From NCBI RefSeq assembly GCF_003719195.1, contig NZ_CP024996.1, forward strand, positions 124,001-188,000: DNA of 64,000 nt. The letters run 5' to 3'. Origin of the DNA: Herbaspirillum rubrisubalbicans (lineage in GTDB: Bacteria > Pseudomonadota > Gammaproteobacteria > Burkholderiales > Burkholderiaceae_D). The notes below the pieces were generated by a model, which ran no database searches, was not told the DNA's origin, and saw only the letters and a list, made by a program, of their open reading frames with translations. Below, one piece after another: positions 29,396 through 39,485 of this stretch (position 1 is the stretch's first letter; each line of letters begins with the position of its first letter). Both the position numbers and the translations under genes were made by a program.

Positions 29396-29671
29396 ATGAC
29401 ACGTTCATTGAAAAAAGGTCCTTTCTGCGACGCCCACCTGGTGAAAAAGGTTGAGGCTGCCCAGGCTACCAAGGACAAGAAGCCGATCAAGACCTGGTCG
29501 CGTCGTTCGACCATCATGCCGGACTTCATCGGCCTGACGATCGCGGTGCATAACGGCAAGCAACACGTGCCGGTCTATGTGTCGGAAAACATGGTTGGTC
29601 ACAAGCTCGGCGAATTCGCGCTGACCCGTACGTTCAAGGGTCACGCCGCCGATAAGAAGGCTAAGAAATAA
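29396..29671 (+). CDS. rpsS: 30S ribosomal protein S19
   Basis: S19 is in the 30S head and contacts S13 and 16S rRNA. The 91-residue protein begins [18 protein letters not shown] and contains [20 protein letters not shown], both typical. It lies 10 bp after rplB. Confidence 0.97.
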   Translation: MTRSLKKGPFCDAHLVKKVEAAQATKDKKPIKTWSRRSTIMPDFIGLTIAVHNGKQHVPVYVSENMVGHKLGEFALTRTFKGHAADKKAKK

Positions 29672-29677
29672 GGTCCT

Positions 29678-30010
29678 ATGATGGAAACTAAAGCTACTCT
29701 GCGCGGTGTGCACCTGTCGGCCCAGAAAGGCCGCCTGGTTGCAGACCTGATCCGCGGTAAAAAAGTTGATCAGGCACTGAATATCTTGGCCTTCAGCCCC
29801 AAGAAGGGCGCGGTCATCATCAAGAAGGTTCTGGAGTCCGCCATTGCGAACGCCGAACACAACGATGGTGCCGACATTGACGAGCTGAAAGTCAAGACCA
29901 TTTATGTGGAAAAGGGTGCGGTCCTCAAGCGCTTCACAGCGCGTGCAAAGGGCCGTGGTGATCGTATTTCCAAGCAGTCGTGTCACATTTACGTGACCGT
30001 CGGAAACTAA
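29678..30010 (+). CDS. rplV: 50S ribosomal protein L22
   Basis: L22 has a beta hairpin in the exit tunnel close to the macrolide site. The 110-residue protein shows [20 protein letters not shown] and the hairpin region with [16 protein letters not shown]. Two ATG codons stand side by side; the first fits the AAGG ribosome-binding site slightly better, and the second would give 109 residues. Confidence 0.95.
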   Translation: MMETKATLRGVHLSAQKGRLVADLIRGKKVDQALNILAFSPKKGAVIIKKVLESAIANAEHNDGADIDELKVKTIYVEKGAVLKRFTARAKGRGDRISKQSCHIYVTVGN

Positions 30011-30019
30011 GGAGTCACG

Positions 30020-30838
30020 ATGGGACAGAAGATTCATCCAACCGGTTTCCGTCTGGCGGTTACGCGTAACTGGGGCTCGCGTTGGTATGCAGGCAACAAC
30101 AACTTTGCCGACATGCTCAACGAGGACCTGAAGGTCCGTGCTTACCTGAAGAAGAAGCTGAAGAACGCTTCGGTTGGCCGCGTGGTCATCGAGCGTCCGG
30201 CCAAGAACGCCCGCATCACCATTTACAGCTCCCGTCCGGGCGTTGTGATCGGCAAGAAGGGCGAAGACATCGAAGTGCTGAAGACCGCACTGGCCAAGCT
30301 CATGGGCGTGCCCGTGCACGTCAACATCGAAGAAATCCGCAAGCCGGAAGCCGATGCTCAGCTGATCGCTGACTCGATCTGCCAGCAGCTGGAAAAGCGC
30401 ATCATGTTCCGTCGCGCCATGAAGCGTGCGATGCAGAACGCCATGCGTCTGGGCGCCCAAGGCATCAAGATCATGTCCTCGGGTCGTCTGAACGGCATCG
30501 AAATCGCACGTACCGAATGGTACCGCGAAGGCCGTGTGCCTCTGCACACCCTGCGCGCCGATATCGACTATGGCTTCGGCGAAGCTGAAACCACCTACGG
30601 CATCATCGGTGTGAAGGTGTGGGTCTACAAGGGCGATCGCCTGGCAAACGGCGAAGCGCCGGTGCTGGTCGGCGAACCGGAAGACGACAAGAAGCGTCGT
30701 GGCCCCCGTCGTGACGACGGCAAGCCGGGTGCACGTCCCCGCTCCAAGACTGGCGCTCCTGGCGCTGGTGCAAAGCGTGGCGGTGGTCGTCCTCAAGCTG
30801 CCGATGCCGGTGTGTCGGCTGAGAAAGCAGGAGAATAA
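30020..30838 (+). CDS. rpsC: 30S ribosomal protein S3
   Basis: S3 forms part of the mRNA entry channel. The 272-residue protein has the KH domain with [14 protein letters not shown] and the C-terminal domain with [20 protein letters not shown]. About 50 residues beyond the E. coli C-terminus are basic and rich in proline, glycine and lysine, which is typical of Burkholderiales. It starts nine bases after rplV. Confidence 0.97.
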   Translation: MGQKIHPTGFRLAVTRNWGSRWYAGNNNFADMLNEDLKVRAYLKKKLKNASVGRVVIERPAKNARITIYSSRPGVVIGKKGEDIEVLKTALAKLMGVPVHVNIEEIRKPEADAQLIADSICQQLEKRIMFRRAMKRAMQNAMRLGAQGIKIMSSGRLNGIEIARTEWYREGRVPLHTLRADIDYGFGEAETTYGIIGVKVWVYKGDRLANGEAPVLVGEPEDDKKRRGPRRDDGKPGARPRSKTGAPGAGAKRGGGRPQAADAGVSAEKAGE

Positions 30839-30840
30839 TC

Positions 30841-31260
30841 ATGCTGCAACCAGCACGTAGAAAATATCGTAAAGAACAAAAAGGTCGTAACACCGGCATT
30901 TCGCACACCCGCGGAACCGCCGTCTCGTTCGGCGATTTTGGTCTGAAGGCAACCGGCCGCGGCCGTATCACTGCCCGTCAGATCGAAGCTGCTCGTCGTG
31001 CGATGACCCGTCACATCAAGCGCGGTGGTCGTATCTGGATCCGCGTCTTCCCGGACAAGCCAATTTCCCAGAAGCCCGCAGAAGTGCGTATGGGTAACGG
31101 TAAGGGTAATCCGGAGTACTACGTGGCTGAAATCCAGCCGGGTAAGGTACTGTACGAGATGGACGGTGTGGACGAAGCCCTGGCGCGCGAGGCGTTCCGT
31201 TTGGCTGCTGCCAAATTGCCGCTGTCGACGACTTTCGTTGTTCGCCAAGTCGGTCAATAA
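30841..31260 (+). CDS. rplP: 50S ribosomal protein L16
   Basis: L16 shapes the A-site tRNA path on the large subunit. The 139-residue protein begins [17 protein letters not shown] and has [19 protein letters not shown], both diagnostic. It is two bases after rpsC. Confidence 0.97.
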   Translation: MLQPARRKYRKEQKGRNTGISHTRGTAVSFGDFGLKATGRGRITARQIEAARRAMTRHIKRGGRIWIRVFPDKPISQKPAEVRMGNGKGNPEYYVAEIQPGKVLYEMDGVDEALAREAFRLAAAKLPLSTTFVVRQVGQ

Positions 31261-31273
31261 TTAGGAGCGGAAC

Positions 31274-31468
31274 ATGAAAGCATCTGAACTCCGCGGTAAG
31301 GACAAGGCAGGACTGGAAAAGGAACTGGGCGAGCTGTTGAAGGCTCAGTTCAGCCTGCGCATGCAAATTGCGACCCAGCAACTGAACAATACCGCACAGC
31401 TGAAGAAGGTACGTCGCGACATCGCACGTGTGAAAACTGTGATCAACTCGAAGGATGGCCAACAATGA
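31274..31468 (+). CDS. rpmC: 50S ribosomal protein L29
   Basis: L29 is a small helical protein near the tunnel exit, next to L23. The 64-residue protein starts [20 protein letters not shown] and has the [11 protein letters not shown] motif. TAGGAGCGGAAC precedes the ATG, and the stop overlaps rpsQ by four bases (ATGA). Confidence 0.96.
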   Translation: MKASELRGKDKAGLEKELGELLKAQFSLRMQIATQQLNNTAQLKKVRRDIARVKTVINSKDGQQ

Positions 31469-31737
31469 ACGATCAAGTGAAACAAGCGCTCAAGCGCACG
31501 CTGATTGGCAAAGTTGTGTCGGACAAGATGGATAAGACCGTCACTGTCGAAATCGAGCGTCAAATGAAGCACCCGCTGTACGGCAAGATCATCAAGCGCA
31601 CCAAGAAGTACCACGCGCATGATGAACAAAACTCGGCGAAGGCCGGCGATGTGGTGGAAATCACCGAAAGTCGTCCGATCTCCAAGACGAAGTCGTGGAC
31701 TGTGACCCGTGTGGTACAGGAAGCACAAATCGTCTAA
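31465..31737 (+). CDS. rpsQ: 30S ribosomal protein S17
   Basis: S17 is an OB-fold primary binder of 16S rRNA. The 90-residue protein shows [20 protein letters not shown] and [19 protein letters not shown]. It is the last gene of the S10 group and is followed by a terminator, the same boundary as in E. coli. Confidence 0.97.
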   Translation: MNDQVKQALKRTLIGKVVSDKMDKTVTVEIERQMKHPLYGKIIKRTKKYHAHDEQNSAKAGDVVEITESRPISKTKSWTVTRVVQEAQIV

Positions 31738-31759
31738 GTAGTAAATGTAGTACTTGCGT

Positions 31760-31789
31760 GCTCGATATTATGCTGCCATAATATCGAGC
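31760..31789 (+). terminator. intrinsic terminator at the S10/spc boundary
   Basis: A 13-bp perfect stem, GCTCGATATTATG with CATAATATCGAGC, loop CTGC, followed by TCTTTCTTT. It lies 22 bp after the rpsQ stop. Confidence 0.8.
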
Positions 31790-31790
31790 T

Positions 31791-31870
31791 CTTTCTTTGC
31801 AAAACAAAGTTTGCAGAGAAAGGCTCAAGAGTAGCTCTATTCGTCCCCTAACTAGCGAGTTCGCTTGCTA
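31791..31870 (+). other. second and third hairpins in the rpsQ-rplN spacer
   Basis: CTTTCTTTGCAA (31791-31802) pairs with TTGCAGAGAAAG (31811-31822) through 12 bp with one G-U pair. A shorter TAGCGAG/CTTGCTA stem with a TTCG tetraloop is at 31853-31870. With the terminator before them they make a run of three hairpins ahead of rplN. Their role is unknown; leader control of the spc operon is possible. Confidence 0.5.
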
Positions 31871-31933
31871 ACAGGACCAAGACTGACCGCCAGCGCATCC
31901 TGCGAAGCGGATTAAGTTGGGAAAGAAAATATC

Positions 31934-32302
31934 ATGATTCAAACTGAAAGCCGGCTCGAAGTGGCCGACAACACTGGTGCGCGCGAAGTTCTGTGCATCA
32001 AGGTCTTGGGTGGTTCCAAGCGCCGCTATGCGGGCATTGGCGATGTGATCAAGGTTACTGTCAAGAGCGCAGCACCGCGTGGTCGCGTCAAGAAGGGTGA
32101 AATTTATAACGCTGTCGTCGTTCGTACCGCCAAGGGCGTGCGTCGTCAGGATGGTTCGCTGGTCAAGTTCGATGGTAATGCTGCCGTCCTGCTGAACGCC
32201 AAGCTGGAGCCCATCGGCACCCGTATCTTTGGGCCGGTGACTCGTGAGCTGCGTACAGAGCGCTTCATGAAGATCGTCTCCCTGGCGCCTGAAGTTCTGT
32301 AA
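31934..32302 (+). CDS. rplN: 50S ribosomal protein L14
   Basis: L14 lies at the subunit interface and forms bridges to 16S rRNA. The 122-residue protein begins [19 protein letters not shown] and contains [19 protein letters not shown] and GPVTRELR. It opens the spc group behind the structured spacer. Confidence 0.97.
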   Translation: MIQTESRLEVADNTGAREVLCIKVLGGSKRRYAGIGDVIKVTVKSAAPRGRVKKGEIYNAVVVRTAKGVRRQDGSLVKFDGNAAVLLNAKLEPIGTRIFGPVTRELRTERFMKIVSLAPEVL

Positions 32303-32311
32303 GGAGTGGTC

Positions 32312-32626
32312 ATGGCAAAGATTCGTAAAAACGATGAAGTCATCGTGTTGACCGGCAAAGACAAGGGCAAGCGCGGTGTCGTGACTGCTCGCGTCGGGAC
32401 CGATTATGTCGTCGTGGAAGGCGTGAATGTCGCAAAGAAGGCGACCCGTCCGAACCCGATGACGGGTGCAACTGGCGGCATCGTCGATAAGCTGATGCCA
32501 ATTCATATGTCGAACGTCGCGTTATTCAACGCTGCGACCGGCAAGGCAGATCGTGTGGCTTACAAGGAAGTGGACGGCAAGAAGGTCCGCGCTTACAAGT
32601 CCAACGGCGAAGTCGTTAAGGTTTAA
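32312..32626 (+). CDS. rplX: 50S ribosomal protein L24
   Basis: L24 is a KOW-domain protein that starts large-subunit assembly. ATG 32312 is chosen because AAGGAG lies five bases upstream and it gives [20 protein letters not shown] with 104 residues; the GTG six bases earlier is inside the ribosome-binding site. [19 protein letters not shown] is also typical. Confidence 0.96.
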   Translation: MAKIRKNDEVIVLTGKDKGKRGVVTARVGTDYVVVEGVNVAKKATRPNPMTGATGGIVDKLMPIHMSNVALFNAATGKADRVAYKEVDGKKVRAYKSNGEVVKV

Positions 32627-32631
32627 ACATC

Positions 32632-33171
32632 ATGGCACGTCTTCAACAGTTTTATAAAGATAAGGTCGTCGCCGATTTGACCACGAAGTATTCGTACAAG
32701 TCGGTGATGGAAGTTCCGCGCATCCTGAAGATCACCCTGAACATGGGTCTGTCCGAAGCAGTTGCGGACAAGAAGATCATTGAGCACGCCGTTGGCGATC
32801 TGACCAAGATCGCTGGCCAGAAGCCGGTGGTGACCAAGGCTCGCAAGGCTATCGCAGGTTTCAAGATCCGCGAAGGCTACCCGATCGGTTGCATGGTGAC
32901 CCTGCGTGGCGCCCGCATGTACGAATTCCTGGATCGTCTGATCACCGTGGCCCTGCCGCGCGTGCGTGACTTCCGTGGCGTGTCCGGTCGTGCGTTCGAT
33001 GGTCGTGGTAACTACAACATCGGTGTGAAAGAGCAGATCATCTTCCCCGAAATTGAGTACGACAAGATCGATGCACTGCGTGGCATGAACATCAGCATCA
33101 CCACGACTGCAAAGACCGACGACGAAGCGAAGGCGCTTCTCGCCGCATTTAAATTCCCGTTCAGAAACTGA
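32632..33171 (+). CDS. rplE: 50S ribosomal protein L5
   Basis: L5 forms the central protuberance and contacts 5S rRNA and P-site tRNA. The 179-residue protein has [17 protein letters not shown] and [20 protein letters not shown]. It starts five bases after rplX. In E. coli the spc repressor S8 binds near the start of rplE; no clear S8 site could be assigned here by eye. Confidence 0.97.
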   Translation: MARLQQFYKDKVVADLTTKYSYKSVMEVPRILKITLNMGLSEAVADKKIIEHAVGDLTKIAGQKPVVTKARKAIAGFKIREGYPIGCMVTLRGARMYEFLDRLITVALPRVRDFRGVSGRAFDGRGNYNIGVKEQIIFPEIEYDKIDALRGMNISITTTAKTDDEAKALLAAFKFPFRN

Positions 33172-33178
33172 GGATGCC

Positions 33179-33484
33179 ATGGCAAAACTGGCACTGATTA
33201 ACCGTGAACAGAAGCGCGCAGAAATGGTGAAGAAGTATGCTGCCAAGCGCGCCGAGTTGAAGGCTATTATCGACGACCAATCCAAGTCGGATGAAGAGCG
33301 TTACGAAGCCCGCCTGAAGCTGCAGGCCCTGCCGCGTAACTCCGCTCCGACCCGCCAGCGCAACCGTTGCGCGCTGACTGGCCGTCCCCGTGGTACTTTC
33401 CGCAAGTTCGGATTGGGCCGTATCAAGGTCCGTGAAATCGCCATGCGCGGCGAAATCCCGGGTTTGACCAAAGCTAGCTGGTAA
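33179..33484 (+). CDS. rpsN: 30S ribosomal protein S14 (zinc-free form)
   Basis: S14 belongs to the 30S head. At 101 residues and without the paired CxxC motifs, it is the long zinc-independent form. [20 protein letters not shown] and [19 protein letters not shown] are diagnostic. It starts seven bases after rplE. Confidence 0.97.
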   Translation: MAKLALINREQKRAEMVKKYAAKRAELKAIIDDQSKSDEERYEARLKLQALPRNSAPTRQRNRCALTGRPRGTFRKFGLGRIKVREIAMRGEIPGLTKASW

Positions 33485-33498
33485 TAGGAGAAGAAGCA

Positions 33499-33894
33499 AT
33501 GAGTATGAGCGATCCTATCGCCGATATGCTGACCCGTATCCGCAATGCGCAAGGCGTGAACAAGACTACCGTCGTCATGCCGTCTTCCAAAGTGAAGGTC
33601 GCCATTGCCAACGTCCTCAAGGACGAGGGTTATATCGAAGATTTCGCCGTGGTTGCCGCTGATGGCAAGGCTGAATTGAAAATCGGTTTGAAGTATTACG
33701 CTGGCCGTCCGGTCATCGAGCGCCTGGAGCGCGTGTCCCGTCCGGGTCTGCGCATCTACAAGGGCAAGGACGATATCCCCAACGTCATGAACGGCCTGGG
33801 TGTGGCAATCGTGTCCACCCCGCGCGGCGTGATGACTGATCGCAAAGCACGCGCAACCGGTGTCGGTGGCGAAGTGATTTGCTACGTGGCCTAA
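33499..33894 (+). CDS. rpsH: 30S ribosomal protein S8
   Basis: S8 binds the central domain of 16S rRNA and represses spc translation in E. coli. The 131-residue protein begins [18 protein letters not shown] and ends with [20 protein letters not shown] and GGEVICYVA, all typical. Confidence 0.97.
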   Translation: MSMSDPIADMLTRIRNAQGVNKTTVVMPSSKVKVAIANVLKDEGYIEDFAVVAADGKAELKIGLKYYAGRPVIERLERVSRPGLRIYKGKDDIPNVMNGLGVAIVSTPRGVMTDRKARATGVGGEVICYVA

Positions 33895-33904
33895 GGAGTG
33901 CAAG

Positions 33905-34438
33905 ATGTCTCGTGTAGGTAAAATGCCTGTTGCACTGCCGAATGGCGCGGAAGCGACCATCACTGCAGAGCAAATCACCGTCAAGGGCCCGCTGGGCTCC
34001 TTGACCCAACCGCTGACCAAGAAGGTCAAGGTGGTCAACAACAATGGCTCGCTGAGCTTCGAAGTGGCTGATGATAGCCGCGAAGCCAACGCGATGTCGG
34101 GCACCTTGCGTGCTCTGGTCAACAACATGGTCAACGGCGTCACCAAGGGCTTCGAAAAGAAGCTCAACCTGGTCGGCGTGGGTTTCCGTGCTCAAGCACA
34201 AGGCGACAAGCTGAACCTGTCGCTGGGCTTCTCGCACCCCATCGTTCACCAGATGCCTGCCGGCATCAAGGTTGAGACCCCGACCCAGACCGAAATCCTG
34301 ATCAAGGGTATCGATCGCCAGGTGGTTGGCCAGGTCGCCGCTGAAATTCGCGCGTACCGCGAACCCGAACCCTATAAGGGCAAGGGTGTGCGCTACGCTG
34401 ACGAAGTGGTGACGCTCAAAGAAACCAAGAAGAAGTAA
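33905..34438 (+). CDS. rplF: 50S ribosomal protein L6
   Basis: L6 supports the factor-binding site next to the sarcin-ricin loop. The 177-residue protein has two related domains and the C-terminal signature [16 protein letters not shown]. It lies 10 bp after rpsH with AAGGAG before the ATG. Confidence 0.97.
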   Translation: MSRVGKMPVALPNGAEATITAEQITVKGPLGSLTQPLTKKVKVVNNNGSLSFEVADDSREANAMSGTLRALVNNMVNGVTKGFEKKLNLVGVGFRAQAQGDKLNLSLGFSHPIVHQMPAGIKVETPTQTEILIKGIDRQVVGQVAAEIRAYREPEPYKGKGVRYADEVVTLKETKKK

Positions 34439-34450
34439 TAGGGGTTGACG

Positions 34451-34813
34451 ATGGACAAGAAACAATCTCGCCTGCGCCGTGCGACTCAGACTCGCGCCAA
34501 GATCGCAGAACTGAAGGTGAATCGTCTGGCTGTGCACCGTACCAACACGCACATCTACGCCAGCGTCATCGGCCCCGACGCCAACGTGCTGGCTTCCGCT
34601 TCCACCCTGGAAGCAGAAGTCCGCGCCCAGCTGGCAGGTCAGACTGGCAAGGGCGGCAATGCTGCCGCTGCTGCCCTGATCGGCAAGCGCGTGGCGGAGA
34701 AGGCTCTGAAGGCCGGTGTGACTGAAGTCGCATTCGACCGCTCCGGTTTCCGTTATCACGGTCGCGTCAAGGCGCTGGCTGAGGCTGCGCGTGAAGCCGG
34801 CCTGAAGTTCTAA
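34451..34813 (+). CDS. rplR: 50S ribosomal protein L18
   Basis: L18 binds 5S rRNA. ATG 34451 after GGGGTTGACG gives 120 residues, the family norm, beginning [18 protein letters not shown]; a TTG two codons earlier is less likely. [20 protein letters not shown] is the C-terminal signature. Confidence 0.96.
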   Translation: MDKKQSRLRRATQTRAKIAELKVNRLAVHRTNTHIYASVIGPDANVLASASTLEAEVRAQLAGQTGKGGNAAAAALIGKRVAEKALKAGVTEVAFDRSGFRYHGRVKALAEAAREAGLKF

Positions 34814-34825
34814 GGATTATCGATC

Positions 34826-35344
34826 ATGGCAAAAATGCAATCGAAAACGCAAAGCGACAAGCCTGATGACGGCATGCGCGAAAAAATGATCGCGGTCAAC
34901 CGCGTCACCAAGGTGGTGAAGGGCGGCCGCATCATGGGTTTCGCAGCGCTGGCAGTGGTCGGTGACGGCGATGGCCGTATCGGCATGGGCAAGGGCAAGT
35001 CCAAGGAAGTGCCCGTGGCCGTGCAGAAGGCGATGGAAGAAGCCCGTCGCAAGCTGATCAAGGTGACCCTGAAGAACGGTACCGTGCAACACACCGTCAT
35101 CGGCAAGCACGGCGCCTCCTCGGTGATGATCTCGCCGGCCAAGGACGGTACTGGCGTCATCGCCGGTGGTCCGATGCGCGCGATCTTCGAGGTGATGGGC
35201 GTGACCAACGTGGTGGCCAAGTCGACTGGTTCGACCAACCCCTACAACATGGTCCGTGCCACCCTGGACGGTCTGTCGAAGATGAACACTCCGGCTGAAA
35301 TTGCTGCCAAGCGCGGCAAGTCGGTCGAAGAAATCCTGGGCTAA
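34826..35344 (+). CDS. rpsE: 30S ribosomal protein S5
   Basis: S5 helps form the mRNA entry channel and affects accuracy. The 172-residue protein has the double-stranded-RNA-binding-like domain with [20 protein letters not shown] and the C-terminal domain with [15 protein letters not shown]. It lies 12 bp after rplR. Confidence 0.97.
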   Translation: MAKMQSKTQSDKPDDGMREKMIAVNRVTKVVKGGRIMGFAALAVVGDGDGRIGMGKGKSKEVPVAVQKAMEEARRKLIKVTLKNGTVQHTVIGKHGASSVMISPAKDGTGVIAGGPMRAIFEVMGVTNVVAKSTGSTNPYNMVRATLDGLSKMNTPAEIAAKRGKSVEEILG

Positions 35345-35354
35345 GGTGATCGAG

Positions 35355-35534
35355 ATGGCTAACACAATCAAAGTCAAGCTGGTCAAGGGTCTGATCGGTA
35401 CTCGTCAGGACCACCGCGCTACCGTGCGCGGTCTGGGTCTGCGTCGCGTCAACTCGGTGTCCGAACTGGAAGACACCCCGTCGGTGCGCGGCATGATCAA
35501 CAAAGTGTCCTATCTTGTGAAAGTTGTGTCGTAA
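35355..35534 (+). CDS. rpmD: 50S ribosomal protein L30
   Basis: L30 is a small protein of the large subunit with a ferredoxin-like fold. ATG 35355 gives 59 residues beginning [20 protein letters not shown], the usual length. A longer frame that overlaps rpsE is not conserved. [16 protein letters not shown] is diagnostic. Confidence 0.95.
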   Translation: MANTIKVKLVKGLIGTRQDHRATVRGLGLRRVNSVSELEDTPSVRGMINKVSYLVKVVS

Positions 35535-35560
35535 GCCACGGCTTGCGAACGGAGCGAATC

Positions 35561-35995
35561 ATGCAATTAAACACTATCCAACCCGCAGAAGGCGCAAAGC
35601 ACGCTAAGCGTCGCGTCGGTCGTGGTATCGGTTCTGGCCTGGGCAAGACGGCCGGCCGTGGCCACAAGGGTCAGAAGTCGCGTTCGGGCGGTTTCCACAA
35701 GGTCGGCTTCGAAGGCGGCCAGATGCCCCTGCAACGTCGTCTGCCCAAGCGCGGTTTCAAGTCGCTGGCAACGCCCTACAAGGCTGAAGTGCGCCTGTCC
35801 GACCTGGAAAAGCTGCCCGTCGCCGAGATCGACGTGCTGGCACTCAAGCAAGCCGGCCTCGTGTCGGAACTGGCTCGTGTCGTGCGTATCATCAAGGCTG
35901 GCGAACTGACCAAGAAGGTAACCGTCAAGGGTCTGATCGCAACTGCTGGTGCCAAGGCCGCTATCGAAGCTGCCGGTGGTTCCATCGCTGAGTGA
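35561..35995 (+). CDS. rplO: 50S ribosomal protein L15
   Basis: L15 is a late assembly protein with a long glycine/lysine-rich N-terminal tail. ATG 35561 has GGAG seven bases upstream and gives 144 residues starting [40 protein letters not shown] is the tail signature. It precedes secY, the standard order. Confidence 0.96.
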   Translation: MQLNTIQPAEGAKHAKRRVGRGIGSGLGKTAGRGHKGQKSRSGGFHKVGFEGGQMPLQRRLPKRGFKSLATPYKAEVRLSDLEKLPVAEIDVLALKQAGLVSELARVVRIIKAGELTKKVTVKGLIATAGAKAAIEAAGGSIAE

Positions 35996-36014
35996 TCCGG
36001 TCCCGGAGCATTAA

Positions 36015-37346
36015 TTGGCAACTACTCCTCAATTAGCAAAAGGCGCCGCAAAAGGATTCCCCTGGGGTCGTTTGTGGTTCCTGCTGGGGGCGTTGATCGT
36101 TTATCGCATCGGTGCACATATCCCGGTTCCGGGTATTGATCCGACGCAGTTGGCGCAGCTGTTCAAGCAGAATCAGGGTGGCATTCTGGGCATGTTCAAC
36201 ATGTTCTCTGGTGGTGCCCTGTCGCGCTTTACGATCTTCGCACTGGGGATCATGCCGTATATCTCGGCATCGATCATCATGCAGCTGCTGTCGGTGGTTT
36301 CGCCGCAGCTGGAAGCGTTGAAGAAAGAGGGTGAAGCCGGTCGTCGCAAGATCACCCAGTACACCCGCTACGGCACTCTGGTGCTGGCGACCTTCCAGGC
36401 GCTGGGCATTGCAGTGGCGCTGGAATCGCAAGCCGGGTTGGTGCTGGATCCGGGTCTGGCCTTCCGCCTGACCACGGTGGTGACCTTGATCACCGGTACG
36501 ATGTTCCTGATGTGGCTGGGTGAACAGATCACTGAACGTGGTCTGGGCAATGGCATCTCGATCATCATCTTCGCTGGTATTGCGGCAGGTCTGCCGAATG
36601 CTCTGGGTGGCTTGTTCGAGCTGGTCCGTACCGGTTCGATGAACGCTCTGTCGGCAATCCTGATCTGTGCGATCGTGGGTCTGGTGACGTTCCTGGTGGT
36701 GTTCATCGAACGTGGCCAGCGCAAGATCCTGGTGAACTATGCGAAGCGTCAGGTCGGCAACAAGATCTACGGTGGTCAAAGCAGCCACCTGCCGCTGAAG
36801 CTGAACATGGCTGGCGTGATCCCGCCGATCTTTGCATCGTCGATCATTCTGTTCCCTGCCACGATCACCAGCTGGTTTACATCGGGTGATACGTCCAATC
36901 CCTTCATTCGTTTCCTGAAGGATCTGGCGGCATCGATGGCACCAGGCGAACCGATCCATGCCTTGCTGTATGCGGTAGCTATCGTCTTCTTCTGCTTCTT
37001 CTACACCGCACTGGTGTTCAATAGCAAGGAAACGGCAGACAACCTGAAGAAGAGTGGTGCATTTGTTCCGGGTATCCGTCCGGGTGACCAGACCGCGCGT
37101 TATATCGACAAGATCCTGATGCGCCTGACCCTGGCCGGCGCCGTGTACATCACCTTGGTGTGCCTGCTGCCAGAGTTCCTGATCGCACGCTGGAAGGTGC
37201 CGTTCTACTTCGGTGGCACATCGCTGCTGATCATTGTGGTCGTGACGATGGATTTCATGGCCCAAGTGCAGAACTATGTGATGTCGCAGCAGTATGAATC
37301 GTTGCTCCGCAAAGCTAATTTCAAGGGTGGCATGACACCGCGATAA
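36015..37346 (+). CDS. secY: preprotein translocase subunit SecY (TTG start)
   Basis: SecY forms the protein-conducting channel of the inner membrane. The 443-residue protein has ten predicted membrane helices. Signatures include the first-helix/plug region [29 protein letters not shown] and the cytoplasmic loop [15 protein letters not shown] 36015 is the only start with a CGGAG at proper spacing, seven bases away, and it matches the family N-terminus. It works with SecE at 6501-6881. Confidence 0.97.
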   Translation: MATTPQLAKGAAKGFPWGRLWFLLGALIVYRIGAHIPVPGIDPTQLAQLFKQNQGGILGMFNMFSGGALSRFTIFALGIMPYISASIIMQLLSVVSPQLEALKKEGEAGRRKITQYTRYGTLVLATFQALGIAVALESQAGLVLDPGLAFRLTTVVTLITGTMFLMWLGEQITERGLGNGISIIIFAGIAAGLPNALGGLFELVRTGSMNALSAILICAIVGLVTFLVVFIERGQRKILVNYAKRQVGNKIYGGQSSHLPLKLNMAGVIPPIFASSIILFPATITSWFTSGDTSNPFIRFLKDLAASMAPGEPIHALLYAVAIVFFCFFYTALVFNSKETADNLKKSGAFVPGIRPGDQTARYIDKILMRLTLAGAVYITLVCLLPEFLIARWKVPFYFGGTSLLIIVVVTMDFMAQVQNYVMSQQYESLLRKANFKGGMTPR

Positions 37347-37379
37347 GCGGGCTCATGCTCCAGAGGAAGAAGACACGGA

Positions 37380-37598
37380 ATGGCAAAAGACGACGTTATT
37401 CAGATGCAGGGCGAGATTCTTGAAAATCTCCCCAACGCGACATTCAGGGTTAAGTTGGAAAACGGTCACGTTGTACTCGGCCATATTTCCGGCAAGATGC
37501 GCATGAATTACATCCGCATCCTGCCTGGCGATAAGGTAACGGTGGAACTGACGCCTTACGATTTGAGCCGGGCACGTATCGTGTTCCGAACCAAGTAA
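37380..37598 (+). CDS. infA: translation initiation factor IF-1
   Basis: IF-1 blocks the A site during initiation. The 72-residue OB-fold protein begins [20 protein letters not shown] and contains [20 protein letters not shown], both diagnostic. It follows secY by 33 bp and precedes rpmJ. Confidence 0.97.
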   Translation: MAKDDVIQMQGEILENLPNATFRVKLENGHVVLGHISGKMRMNYIRILPGDKVTVELTPYDLSRARIVFRTK

Positions 37599-37628
37599 CA
37601 GTGAAACATTGAAAGAAAGAGGGCCACA

Positions 37629-37742
37629 ATGAAAGTGCTCGCATCAGTCAAGCGGATCTGCCGCAACTGCAAAATCATCAAGCGCAATGGCGTCGTTCGT
37701 GTGATCTGCACCGAACCCCGTCATAAGCAGCGCCAGGGTTAA
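37629..37742 (+). CDS. rpmJ: 50S ribosomal protein L36
   Basis: L36 is a tiny zinc protein of the large subunit. The 37-residue frame begins [19 protein letters not shown] and ends in PRHKQRQG. Zinc ligands Cys11, Cys14, Cys27 and His32 are all present, so it is the zinc-binding (C+) form. AAAGAGGGCCACA precedes the ATG. Its place between infA and rpsM is standard. Confidence 0.95.
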   Translation: MKVLASVKRICRNCKIIKRNGVVRVICTEPRHKQRQG

Positions 37743-37770
37743 CTTAACGTTATTGATCGAGGAATAACGA

Positions 37771-38136
37771 ATGGCACGTATTGCAGGGGTTAACATCCCC
37801 AACCATCAGCACACCGTGATCGGCCTGACCGCCATCTACGGTATTGGCCGTCCCCGCGCACAAGACATCTGCGCTGCTACCGGCGTTCCGACCAACAAGA
37901 AGGTCAAGGACCTGGACGATAACGAGCTGGAAAAGCTGCGTGACGAAATCGCCAAGTTCGTCGTGGAAGGCGATCTGCGCCGTGAGTTGTCCATGAACAT
38001 CAAGCGTTTGATGGACTTGGGTTGCTACCGCGGTCTGCGTCACCGTCGTGGTCTGCCGGTCCGTGGTCAACGCACTCGCACCAACGCCCGTACTCGCAAG
38101 GGTCCGCGCAAGGCCGCTCAATCGCTGAAGAAATAA
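37771..38136 (+). CDS. rpsM: 30S ribosomal protein S13
   Basis: S13 links the 30S head to the 50S subunit and to tRNA. The 121-residue protein begins [20 protein letters not shown] and ends in the tRNA-facing basic tail [28 protein letters not shown] precedes the ATG. It opens the alpha cluster. Confidence 0.97.
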   Translation: MARIAGVNIPNHQHTVIGLTAIYGIGRPRAQDICAATGVPTNKKVKDLDDNELEKLRDEIAKFVVEGDLRRELSMNIKRLMDLGCYRGLRHRRGLPVRGQRTRTNARTRKGPRKAAQSLKK

Positions 38137-38178
38137 TCCCGGCAGGCGCAAGCACTGGTCGGATTCAAGGAAGAAATT

Positions 38179-38583
38179 ATGGCAAAGTCCCCCAACAACG
38201 CAGCAGCATCGCGTGTTCGTAAGAAAGTCAAGAAGAACGTCGCTGAAGGCATCGCGCACGTTCACGCTTCGTTCAACAACACCATCATCACGATCACCGA
38301 CCGTCAGGGCAACGCTCTGTCGTGGGCAACTTCGGGTGGTGCTGGCTTCAAGGGTTCGCGCAAGTCGACTCCGTTCGCAGCCCAGGTCGCCGCTGAAAGC
38401 GCCGGCAAGGTTGCCATCGAATGCGGCATCAAGAACCTGGAAGTGCGTATCAAGGGCCCCGGCCCGGGCCGTGAATCCGCAGTGCGCGCTCTGAACAACC
38501 TGGGCATCAAGATCACCCAGATCCAGGACGTGACCCCGGTCCCGCACAACGGCTGCCGTCCGCCGAAGCGCCGTCGCATCTAA
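38179..38583 (+). CDS. rpsK: 30S ribosomal protein S11
   Basis: S11 lies on the 30S platform near the mRNA exit. The 134-residue protein shows [34 protein letters not shown] and the C-terminal [14 protein letters not shown] terminator-bearing spacer, not the usual short gap, separates it from rpsD. Confidence 0.97.
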   Translation: MAKSPNNAAASRVRKKVKKNVAEGIAHVHASFNNTIITITDRQGNALSWATSGGAGFKGSRKSTPFAAQVAAESAGKVAIECGIKNLEVRIKGPGPGRESAVRALNNLGIKITQIQDVTPVPHNGCRPPKRRRI

Positions 38584-38609
38584 GTTGTAGTAAGTTGTAG
38601 TATAATCTT

Positions 38610-38680
38610 GCGCTTTCGCCTGTTCGTCAGGCAAAAGCGCAGGCAAATCACCCGCCAATCACCTTGGCGGGTTTTGTTCT
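38610..38680 (+). terminator. tandem hairpins with terminator between rpsK and rpsD
   Basis: The first hairpin, 38610-38640, pairs GCGCTTT with AAAGCGC and GCCTG with CAGGC. The second, 38650-38672, pairs ACCCGCCAA with TTGGCGGGT and is followed by TTTGTTCTT, a good intrinsic terminator. A TATAAT lies just upstream at 38601-38606 without a clear -35 partner, so an attenuated rpsD promoter is possible. Confidence 0.7.
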
Positions 38681-38755
38681 TAAGACCACTGTCTGGCTGT
38701 ATACAGGTCAGACTAGCGTCCGGCAACATGGGACGTCATTGATAAAGGAAATACC

Positions 38756-39379
38756 GTGGCACGTTATATCGGACCGAAAGCAAAACTCTCCCGCCGCGAA
38801 GGCACCGACCTGTTCTTGAAGAGCGCACGCCGCTCGCTGGACTCCAAGTGCAAGCTGGATTCCAAGCCGGGTCAGCACGGCCGCACCTCGGGCGCCCGCA
38901 CCTCCGACTACGGCAACCAGCTGCGCGAAAAGCAGAAGGTCAAGCGTATGTACGGCGTCCTCGAGCGCCAGTTCCGCCGCTACTTCGCTGAAGCCGACCG
39001 CCGCAAGGGCAACACCGGCGAAACCCTGCTCAAGCTGCTGGAATCGCGTCTGGACAACGTCGTCTACCGCATGGGCTTCGGCTCGACCCGCGCTGAAGCG
39101 CGTCAGCTGGTGTCCCACAAGGCCCTGACCGTGAACGGTCAAGTCGTCAACATCGCTTCCTACTCGGTCAAGGCTGGTGACGTGGTTGCCGTCCGCGAAA
39201 AGGCCAAGAAGCAAGTGCGTATCGCCGAAGCCCTGTCGCTGGCCGAATCGAACGGTTTCCCGCAGTGGGTTTCCGTGGATTCGAAGAAGCTGGAAGGCAC
39301 CTTCAAGTCCGCTCCGGACCGTAGCGAAATCGCTGCCGACGTCAACGAATCGCTGATCGTCGAACTGTACTCGCGTTAA
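38756..39379 (+). CDS. rpsD: 30S ribosomal protein S4 (GTG start)
   Basis: S4 starts small-subunit assembly, and in E. coli it represses the alpha operon. The 207-residue protein begins at GTG 38756 with AAAGGAAATACC upstream and reads [19 protein letters not shown]. The S4 RNA-binding domain ([20 protein letters not shown]) is intact. Terminators on both sides suggest a partly independent transcript, and the weak GTG may allow feedback. Confidence 0.97.
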   Translation: MARYIGPKAKLSRREGTDLFLKSARRSLDSKCKLDSKPGQHGRTSGARTSDYGNQLREKQKVKRMYGVLERQFRRYFAEADRRKGNTGETLLKLLESRLDNVVYRMGFGSTRAEARQLVSHKALTVNGQVVNIASYSVKAGDVVAVREKAKKQVRIAEALSLAESNGFPQWVSVDSKKLEGTFKSAPDRSEIAADVNESLIVELYSR

Positions 39380-39402
39380 TTCGTCGTACTGCTGTACCCC
39401 TG

Positions 39403-39427
39403 TGCCCACCTCATGGTGGGCATTTTT
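39403..39427 (+). terminator. intrinsic terminator between rpsD and rpoA
   Basis: TGCCCACC pairs with GGTGGGCA around TCAT and is followed by five T. It lies 23 bp after rpsD, inside what is normally one alpha operon. Confidence 0.85.
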
Positions 39428-39485
39428 CCGAACTGCCATCAGCCTTATCGGTGTAACGAGCCGAGGGTATTGAAAAGGACAATTC

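Noticed and set aside
31760..31789. The AT-rich palindrome after rpsQ as a regulator operator.
   Set aside because: Its length, loop and following T tract fit an intrinsic terminator better.
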